Made by a program: the position numbers and the translations under genes. This document shows, piece after piece, positions 57,561-64,000 of a DNA stretch of 64,000 bases (its first letter is position 1; each line of letters starts with the position of its first letter). The notes beneath the pieces were generated by a model, which was not told the DNA's origin, searched no databases, and saw only the letters and a list, made by a program, of their open reading frames with translations. Source of the DNA: Linderina pennispora (lineage: Eukaryota; Kickxellomycota; Kickxellomycetes; Kickxellales; Kickxellaceae); the NCBI RefSeq assembly GCF_002104995.1, contig NW_024468254.1, forward strand, positions 1,115,317-1,179,316. Direction: 5' to 3'.

Positions 57561-58850
57561 ATGACTGACAGCACACGTATTATGTCGAAGAAAGCTAACG
57601 AAATGCTCCCGGCCGAGGCCGAGCATGTATCTGATGAGAGCGCTGCCCCTGCGGCGGATACTGTGCGAGGCTGGCTCGTTGTCGCTGGCTCATTTGTATA
57701 TATGATGATGTCCATCGGCTGCGTCAATTCCTATGGTGTATATCTGCAGGTCTACAAGATCAGCGAGTTCCCCAACTCGTCCTCAGCGACTCTGGCGTGG
57801 ATTGGAACAATGCAATATGCGATAATGTGTATTCTCGGAGTCGGGGCTGGAGTCTTGATCGAAAGATTCGATACGCGCTGGGTCGGTGCAGTAGGAACTG
57901 TCATTTCTGGAGCTGGGCTACTTGCTGCCTCTGCATGCACCACCCCCGAGCAGCTAGTTGCTACGCAAGGTGTTATGTTTGGAATTGGCGGTTCAGGGTT
58001 GCTAGTTGCCGGAATGAGCCTACCTTCGCAGTGGATGGATAGATACAGGCCACTTGCAGCTGGTGTCGCAGTGGCCGGTAGTTCTATCGGTGGGCTATGG
58101 ATGTCATTTGCCACCAGGGCCATGGTCAACCATCTTGGCCGGCAGTGGGCACTGAGAATCACTGGGTTGCTTGTTTTCGGGGCATGTGGGGCTGCCACGC
58201 CGCTGATGAGGCGTCGGGTTGATGTGCCGCGCCGTGACAAGATCATTGACTATACTGTGCTGCGTGAGTTCAAGTTTGTGACGCTGTTTCTGTTTGGGAT
58301 GGCCGGATGTGCTGGCTATTTCCTGCCGTACTCGTACATGCCCTCATATTCAGTCATTGTCCTCCGCGAGGCATCGTCCTGGGGAGCAAGCATTTCTGCA
58401 TTTTTGAATGTTGGCAGCTTCTTTGGTAGAGTTCTAACCGGGATTCTTGCGCAGTACATTGGGTCGATGAACGCCCTGTTGCTGAACACGTTCCTCTCGG
58501 TGTTCAGTATCCTTGTCCTATGGCTACCATTCAAGAACCTAGCTGTCCTGGTTGTCGCCGCGCTGATATTTGGCTTCAGCAGTGGCAGCTTTGTCTCGCT
58601 TGTGCCTGTGGTGACTGCCACCTTATTCGGCATCAAGCGTCTGCCAAGCATCTTGGGAATCCTGTTCATTTCATTCTGCTTCGGTACGCTGATTGGGTCA
58701 CCAGTAGGCGGGAGGCTACTGGATATTTATGGCCACGGAACAGATTTCTCCCCGCTCGTCATCTACGCTGGAGTCGTTTATGCAGCTGGCCTTGTGTTGT
58801 TCCTCATACTCCGTATATCAGTTTCCAGGAATATCTTTGAGGCTGTCTAA
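57561..58850 (+). CDS. MFS transporter, monocarboxylate-porter (MCT) type, copy 2
   Basis: A 429-residue paralogue of copy 1, aligned without gaps over most of its length, with twelve helices and the same signatures (ADTVRGWLVVAGSFVYMMMS, ERFDTRWVGAVG, WMSFATRAMVNHLGRQWALR, NVGSFFGRVLTGILAQYIGS). Its codon use is more GC-rich at third positions than copy 1, so copy 2 may be the older, better-established gene and copy 1 plus the pseudogene later or less constrained copies. The stop is 16 bases from that of the convergent SNG1-like gene, so the transcripts must overlap at their 3' ends. Substrate unknown. Confidence 0.87.
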   Translation: MTDSTRIMSKKANEMLPAEAEHVSDESAAPAADTVRGWLVVAGSFVYMMMSIGCVNSYGVYLQVYKISEFPNSSSATLAWIGTMQYAIMCILGVGAGVLIERFDTRWVGAVGTVISGAGLLAASACTTPEQLVATQGVMFGIGGSGLLVAGMSLPSQWMDRYRPLAAGVAVAGSSIGGLWMSFATRAMVNHLGRQWALRITGLLVFGACGAATPLMRRRVDVPRRDKIIDYTVLREFKFVTLFLFGMAGCAGYFLPYSYMPSYSVIVLREASSWGASISAFLNVGSFFGRVLTGILAQYIGSMNALLLNTFLSVFSILVLWLPFKNLAVLVVAALIFGFSSGSFVSLVPVVTATLFGIKRLPSILGILFISFCFGTLIGSPVGGRLLDIYGHGTDFSPLVIYAGVVYAAGLVLFLILRISVSRNIFEAV

Positions 58851-58866
58851 CCATATATTTTTTTAT

Positions 58867-60354
58867 TTAGCAAGCAAGATTTCCTGTTTGCAAACTAACG
58901 TTGTCGCTCTGTGCATCGTTGATATCAATAGACTCGTGGTCGAAGCTTGGAGACCGAGCAGTGCTTGCAGGTTCAATCTGGCTCTCATCGTCTTTGTGCT
59001 GCGTAGCAGCGGCGTCCTTGTAATACGGAACCATCCCATGGAAGAATGTATTCCAGCGGTACCAGCCGTGCATATCTGAAATTCCACGCAGCACAAAGAG
59101 CTGGCGCAGCCAGATGCTGATGGTCAGGCAAATGAGCATGGCGATGATCTCGGCAATAAGAATTCCGGCGTATCTGCCGCTGTGGGGATACGCACCTGTC
59201 GTCACGGTCTGGAAAATGCGGCTGCCGTTATAGAAAGGAAGGCAGTAGAATATCTTGTAAAAGCGGCTTGCAAATTCAGGCGTTGTTGCAACTGAGACAA
59301 CGTTAGGGATGACGGTGACCAGGGAAGGAAGCGCGATGAACTTGGGCATCAGATTCAAGAACCAGGTGAAGAGCCACGTTGCAAACGCCATGTTGACAGC
59401 AGCACCAGTGAACCAGATCTTGAAAAACGACCCGGCCGTGTATTTTTTGGCCTCAATACCATAGTCAGGCCCGCGGTACGCAAGAAAGGCAAGCGAGAAA
59501 TGGAGCGACAGGAATACCGAGACTGATAGGAGCAATGCAATCCACATGGCAGCTAGATCGCGGAACTTGACCTTGAGGAAGAACGTGAAGCTTGAGAATT
59601 TCCATGTGATTAAAAACGAGAGAGTACACAGCGCCATGCACAGAAAGCCGAATAGCGTGACGAATGGCGCCAGGCCAAAGCCATCTGGGGCAACATCGAC
59701 CGATGTATAGCCAATTGGCCGCAGCAAGGCTTCTACGTTGGTCTTGGACGCGTCAGCTCCGCCAAGCCCCATCTGCTGTGACTGAAATGCATCAACCATT
59801 TTGAGCGAGTACTGGTTAGCAACTCGGGCAATAGCCCCTGAGAGTGCTGGCTGAATGAACATGATCGAGCTAATTACATGGCGCCCACTAGACAGGACCA
59901 TGGTTAGTGCTTCATTTGGCTTGTAAGCGGTACCATTGTATAGAGCGTTGTCCAGCCGGCCACTCAGCCCAGGGTTGATAACCAACGCACCCCATGCACT
60001 CCTCCGAACCCAGTCCTTGACGCTATCAAGCGAGTCGAAGCTGTCCATGCGAGTCCATGTTGGCAGAGTGTCCGCCTTGGGCATACCCAAGATCATCTGT
60101 GTAATGTTGGCACCGACCGGACCACCGTCGAGATCAATAAGCTGCAGTGATACGTTATTTGCATGGACACTGCGCTTAAACATGGCACCATAGAATAAAC
60201 TCAGCGGCAACCAAAGCATGATTGTCGACACGCATATGAGAGTGAGGTAATTGCGAATGTTGCTACAGAGCTTTGGGCGAAACTCACTGCTGAACATGCT
60301 CACACGACCGCTGTCGTGATCCGGTGTGGATTTCCATGAATATAGGCCAGGCAT
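58867..60354 (-). CDS. SNG1: SNG1-like (DUF3533) multispanning membrane protein
   Basis: A 495-residue membrane protein of the family of yeast Sng1, linked to nitrosoguanidine resistance and plasma-membrane lipid asymmetry. One N-terminal helix (about 35-58, LTLICVSTIMLWLPLSLFYG) precedes a large extracytosolic domain of about 170 residues. That domain has VSLQLIDLDGGPVGANITQM, WGALVINPGLSGRLDNALYN and SSIMFIQPALSGAIARVANQ, the DUF3533 hallmarks. At least five more helices follow, starting near FGLAPFVTLFGFLCMALCTL, then a charged cytosolic tail. Single exon with a good ATG. Confidence 0.88.
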   Translation of the reverse strand: MPGLYSWKSTPDHDSGRVSMFSSEFRPKLCSNIRNYLTLICVSTIMLWLPLSLFYGAMFKRSVHANNVSLQLIDLDGGPVGANITQMILGMPKADTLPTWTRMDSFDSLDSVKDWVRRSAWGALVINPGLSGRLDNALYNGTAYKPNEALTMVLSSGRHVISSIMFIQPALSGAIARVANQYSLKMVDAFQSQQMGLGGADASKTNVEALLRPIGYTSVDVAPDGFGLAPFVTLFGFLCMALCTLSFLITWKFSSFTFFLKVKFRDLAAMWIALLLSVSVFLSLHFSLAFLAYRGPDYGIEAKKYTAGSFFKIWFTGAAVNMAFATWLFTWFLNLMPKFIALPSLVTVIPNVVSVATTPEFASRFYKIFYCLPFYNGSRIFQTVTTGAYPHSGRYAGILIAEIIAMLICLTISIWLRQLFVLRGISDMHGWYRWNTFFHGMVPYYKDAAATQHKDDESQIEPASTARSPSFDHESIDINDAQSDNVSLQTGNLAC

Positions 60355-61208
60355 AATGAAACTAGATGAAAAAAGGATATGTATATGAATGGTTATTTGA
60401 AGCTAGGTCGTTACGGAGGGGAGGTGGGGAGGGAGAGAGAAATGCTAAAGGCAAAACATTTCACCCGGCCTTGCACCAGTATAAATATTAGTTTACCTCG
60501 GCCCTCGGTAGACATGGTTACACTGGATGGTGGCTTGTTGGGAAAAACAGTTCCCCCCCCCACCACGGAGTTCGCACCGGTGGTTCATATATTGGTCCGG
60601 GACGACGACTTGCCAAGTTCATCGAGCCGCAAAGCTTGGACAGTCCCGAAGTACCAGCACAAAGTGCAGGAACACAGGCATTAACAAATTTAGCAACAGC
60701 TATGCCGCACAGACAGCTCATGTAGCCACTTTGAATGCGGATTTGGACCGTGGGCGTTAGTACTAGAAAGGAACTCCGAGAAGGTAAACTAAATCGTTAG
60801 GAATCGCATGATTGGCTGATTCCATCGTTGTTGAGGAGAGCCAGAGTCCAGTCTAGGCGGTCTTTTCCATCGGATTCTAACTCATCGGCTATCTGCGTAT
60901 GGAGCGTAGGTTGTGCAAAGGTCGCGAGTGCCAGGAGATATAAGAGTTGATGCCACCTACTCGCGCTTCACTTGGTTATTACTCGATCGATCGATTATTC
61001 TACACTGCTGCTTAGAGGTGCAGCTTATTGATCAGTAGGGTCCCTGGACCGGGGAGTACGATGGTCATGCTGTTGTATGCATGCTCGGACATGCGTATTT
61101 CTAATGGAATCCTGATACCTTGTGAATGCCACTAGTGCAATGGATAAGCAAACTAGGACTGGTGTCATCTTACTTGATCACACCTGGCGCAGAGCGGTCT
61201 GAAGGGGT
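60355..61208. other. Intergenic, promoter of the SNG1-like gene
   Basis: No supported gene. A C9 run at 60552-60560 and a direct GATCGATCGAT motif near 60984-60995 are visible. The composition changes to AT-rich towards 61200. Confidence 0.4.
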
Positions 61209-61598
61209 CTACTTGGCTATGACATTTAGCGGTTTCTCCTCTAACCACTCTGGCGAAAGCGATACCACACGCAGGAGCGATGCGATCTGCTGCAGATTGT
61301 GATCGAATAATTGTAATCGGCTAATTTTGTGTTTAGACTCCGGCTGGTGCATGACGGCAGTGTCTGTGATCGATGAATCTGAAGTCTTTTTTTTTTTGAC
61401 TCGCAGAGCCGAGTTCCCATCTACCTGTTTGCCAGAAGTCTGAATTTTGTATGTGCCGCCACGCACTACATGATAATGAATGCAATATGCAGTATATTGG
61501 CCACGGCTCGTGAGCCGAAGCACACAAGCGGCCAATGAATGCGCGACCGCAGCCAGACCACTAGACAAAGCAGCCCGGGCAAGCGTAAATGCGTTCAT
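61209..61598 (-). CDS. Hypothetical 129-residue protein (weak)
   Basis: A minus-strand frame from an ATG (MNAFTLARAALSSGLAAVAH). The C-terminal third (KISRLQLFDHNLQQIASLLR, EWLEEKPLNVIAK) looks like an amphipathic, protein-like segment, while the first third resembles translated GC-rich non-coding DNA. A poly-A run (KKKK) lies in the middle. I do not recognise it and it may be spurious. Confidence 0.25.
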   Translation of the reverse strand: MNAFTLARAALSSGLAAVAHSLAACVLRLTSRGQYTAYCIHYHVVRGGTYKIQTSGKQVDGNSALRVKKKKTSDSSITDTAVMHQPESKHKISRLQLFDHNLQQIASLLRVVSLSPEWLEEKPLNVIAK

Positions 61599-62790
61599 AA
61601 TTGCAGGCAGCGTGGGCAGCCTTCATACTAGTGCACAGTGCCGAAGAAGGGCAGCTGGCACAATAGCACGGTTTGCCACATCGGCAGGCCGCGAGAGCAG
61701 CGTTCATAGCTCAGAGCACGCTGGGGTGGGTCGGAATAGGGCAAGAGGAGCGAGCGCGGCAAAACAGCACAACAAATGGCCCTCCCGCCTAATTAGGGCG
61801 CTGTCGAGACTCGCAGGTGTTGCAGGCACAAGCCGGTCACCGATCCCTGGCGCAAAAGCCACCCTGAGGTTTCCGGCAGAAAATAGGGCAAGGTCACCGG
61901 CAGCAGCGCCTGGTGACACGGCGGGCAACAAGGGCAGATTGTTGCGTGTGTTTGAAACAAAGGGCAATCGCAAAACCAATATATCCTTTTTCGTAACTCT
62001 CATAATGGGTTATAGCGCAAATAACCTTTTGCAGCCTGTGCCAGTGGCGCCCCCCAGCGAAAGCAGCAGCGAAAAAGGCTCCCTCGACACAGCGTCTGGT
62101 GTTGCTAGGGCCGGCATACATGTGCGCTGCGCGTGCCAAGTTGGGACAGCGCTGATAGACTTTGCTGTGAAGCAGATGGCAGGCATTGTCGCGGCCCATT
62201 GTAGCCCACCGACACCTGTACCGTCCAGCCAGGTGCGGGGCCGCTCCGTTTGTGAACGGTGTAACCGGAAATGGAAGCTGGGCAGGAGGGCAGCATTGCG
62301 CGACAAGGTGCAGGCTGGCAGGCTGTTCACTGGCAAGGATCCGTAGGGCGTGCAAAGCCATTTTTTGTGTTTTTTTAGTGCTTGCGATGCACCAGGGGAA
62401 AATCGCAGGTGTCAATCCAGTATCCCCTCTTTGGCCTTCCAAAGGCAGGCAGCTGGGCAGCAAGAGAAAAAAACGAAGAGGCTTGCGGCGGGCCTTGTTC
62501 CCTGGGGACACGGCCGAGCTCTAAATTCGTCTCTTTATTTCCCTTTTCCACTTGGCATTCTTGCAAAAGGCTTTTGGCCCCCGTTTCTCTTAAAGTCAGA
62601 CCCTGCCCCACCCTCGGCGGTGCTTCCCTCAGACACACGCCCGTCGAACTGGTTTCTCTCCTCGCTATTCTCGCTTTACTATTTTTCCCTCGCTCTTTAC
62701 GAGACACACCAGTCCCGAGACCGGTCCCCACTGAAGAACAATTACGAGCAACGCACCTCTATTTCCTCATTCCCCCTCCTCTCGCATATC
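61599..62790. promoter_or_regulatory. Long upstream region and leader of the C2H2 gene
   Basis: 1.2 kb with GC-rich, Arg/Ala-coding open frames in several registers that look non-coding. From about 62520 to 62790 the plus strand is pyrimidine-rich (CTTTT, CCTCT and CTCTC runs), a typical long fungal leader, ending just before the ATG. A leader this long may carry upstream ATGs (62383, 62389) that would affect translation. Confidence 0.4.
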
Positions 62791-63735
62791 ATGGACATTC
62801 TCGAGATTACCGATGGCTCGCTGATGCGCGACAAGCAGCGCACGCACCACTGCACATGGGGCGACTGCAGCAAGAGCTTCACGCGCAAGTCAGACCTCAA
62901 GCGGCACTACCGCATCCACACGAACGAGAAGCCGTTCTCGTGCCACTACGCCGGGTGCGGCAAGAGCTTTGTGCAAAAGTCGGCGCTGACGGTCCACCTG
63001 CGCACGCACTCGGGCGAGAAGCCGCATTGCTGCAAGGAGCCTGGGTGCGGCAAGCGGTTCTCGGACTCGTCGTCGCTGGCGCGGCACAGGCACACGCACA
63101 GCGGCAAGCGCACATACCAGTGCTCGTTCGCCGGCTGCAACAAGCAGTTCTACTCCAAGGGCGCCTACACCAACCACCACCGGATGCACATGGACACCAT
63201 CAAGCACACGCCGCGCGCCGAGTGCTCGCCTGCGTCGACGTGCCCGTCCACGCCGCACATGGCGTCGATGTTTGTGGGCGCGCAGAAGCAGGCGCTCGAC
63301 ACGCGTCCCATTGTGCACCTGGGGCTCGCCGAGCTGCCTGGCGTCCGCGAGCACGTTGTCAGCGACATTGTTCCGTCCGAGCAGTACGTCCGGCCCATGG
63401 GCTGCGATCTCCCGCCGCCGGTGTTCAAGGAGTCCCTCAAGTTCCCGCAGTCCGCCTGCCGCATGGTGCGGTCGGACACGGTCTCGTCGTTCGAGACCGA
63501 CTCGGTCAGCCCGCGCACGCCTTCGCCGTCGCGGTTCTCGCCCGACCAGCCGCAGCAGCTGCCGTCCATTCACGAGCACCTGGGCATGGGCATCCTGTCG
63601 ATGACGGCGTCGGTGCTCCCGCCGATGCCGGTGTGCGGCGCCAGGAGCAGCCTCCCCTTCCCCAACTTCCACCACCACCACCACCACCGCCAGTCTCTGC
63701 CCGCATCGGCCGGTGTTCGCTATGCACCCTACTGA
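62791..63735 (+). CDS. Four-finger C2H2 zinc-finger transcription factor
   Basis: Starting at the ATG before DILEITDGSLM it has 314 residues (the open frame upstream is untranslated leader). Four consecutive TFIIIA-type C2H2 fingers occupy about residues 22-135, for example CTWGDCSKSFTRKSDLKRHY, CHYAGCGKSFVQKSALTVHL and CSFAGCNKQFYSKGAYTNHH, joined by TNEKPF, SGEKPH and SGKRTY linkers. The Cys-x4-Cys spacing resembles YY1/TFIIIA-like and fungal regulators. The remaining half is Pro/Ser-rich with SPRTPSPSRFSPDQP and a His run (HHHHHH) near 290. It most resembles regulators of early-diverging fungi; the target is unknown. The GC-rich coding sequence differs from the AT-rich leader. Confidence 0.85.
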   Translation: MDILEITDGSLMRDKQRTHHCTWGDCSKSFTRKSDLKRHYRIHTNEKPFSCHYAGCGKSFVQKSALTVHLRTHSGEKPHCCKEPGCGKRFSDSSSLARHRHTHSGKRTYQCSFAGCNKQFYSKGAYTNHHRMHMDTIKHTPRAECSPASTCPSTPHMASMFVGAQKQALDTRPIVHLGLAELPGVREHVVSDIVPSEQYVRPMGCDLPPPVFKESLKFPQSACRMVRSDTVSSFETDSVSPRTPSPSRFSPDQPQQLPSIHEHLGMGILSMTASVLPPMPVCGARSSLPFPNFHHHHHHRQSLPASAGVRYAPY

Positions 63736-64000
63736 ACCTCTCTCCTCCAAGCACATGGCAGCAAGGGGCGACTGCGCCCGCTGAGGACGCGGCAAAGGCT
63801 GGTTTCCTGCTCTGCGTCCTCCCACTCCTGCACCCAAAAATGTTTCTCTCTGTTTTTAGTCCAAACCCCCATCTGTGAAATAGTCCTTTAAATAAATGTC
63901 GCATCCGAAAACAAACGCTGCATTCGCGCATTGCGTGTTTACGGCTTTGGCAGGCGCAGGCGGTGGGGGCCGATAGTGCGCAACTGCACGAAAAGGAACC
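63736..64000. other. 3' flank of the C2H2 gene
   Basis: No gene seen. A poly(A) signal (AATAAA at 63889-63894) is likely to end the C2H2 transcript. The window ends in unassigned sequence. Confidence 0.5.

Noticed and set aside
61480..62346. A 288-codon plus frame upstream of the C2H2 gene
   Set aside because: Ala/Arg-rich composition typical of translated GC-rich non-coding DNA, overlapped by other open frames; treated as promoter and leader.
1..64000. CRISPR array, rRNA genes, or bacterial-type operons and ribosome binding sites
   Set aside because: None seen. Introns, poly(A) signals, eukaryotic gene families and tRNAs without encoded CCA indicate nuclear eukaryotic DNA.

Overview
The window looks like nuclear DNA of an early-diverging filamentous fungus. 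A Kickxellomycotina-type genome (the Coemansia group) is my inference. The support is the GC-rich, nearly intron-free long genes packed tail to tail, the FunK1 kinase, a seven-transmembrane receptor-like family, an SSK1-type response regulator, and an N-terminal RAMA domain (a module linked to adenine-methylated DNA) on a trithorax-like PHD/FYR protein. No database was consulted; family names rest on motifs read from the translations.

Layout. 1-666 is the 5' part of an unrecognised minus-strand gene that runs off the left edge. 0.9-28 kb is mostly housekeeping DNA: F-box/propeller protein, GH47 alpha-mannosidase, SSK1/Mcs4-type stress regulator, FunK1 kinase, PIF1 helicase, Vps74/GOLPH3, an Itc1/ACF1-like remodeller subunit, a glycine-rich repeat protein, and the RAMA-PHD-ePHD-FYR protein. 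Decayed mobile DNA sits between them: a probable reverse-transcriptase tail near 13.5 kb and the C-terminal part of a Fanzor (eukaryotic TnpB-like) nuclease at 21.4-21.9 kb.

28-48 kb is dominated by two 3633-bp inverted arms (29284-32916 and 44425-48057), identical everywhere I compared them. They flank an 11.5-kb spacer with DUF1764, a mitochondrial HMG-box (Abf2/TFAM-like) protein, arginase, a decayed gene, elongin C, SMC5 and a second 7TM gene. Each arm has a tRNA-Val(CAC), a 35-residue C2H2 microprotein, a 7TM pseudogene fragment, an intact two-exon 7TM gene and a tRNA-Phe(GAA). The last ten codons of the Zn2Cys6 factor are its natural end in the right arm but an orphan fragment in the left arm, so the left arm appears to be the copy.

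48-64 kb holds the Zn2Cys6 factor, UTP6, a Pex22-like protein, an MFS cluster (one pseudogene and two intact monocarboxylate-type transporters) ending tail to tail with an SNG1-like (DUF3533) membrane protein, and a four-finger C2H2 factor. Several pairs are convergent with only 16-30 bases between stops (mannosidase/SSK1, PIF1/Vps74, UTP6/Pex22-like, MFS/SNG1-like); other pairs share short divergent promoters. Many apparent reading-frame starts are TTG or GTG. I moved them to the first plausible ATG and say so in each entry.
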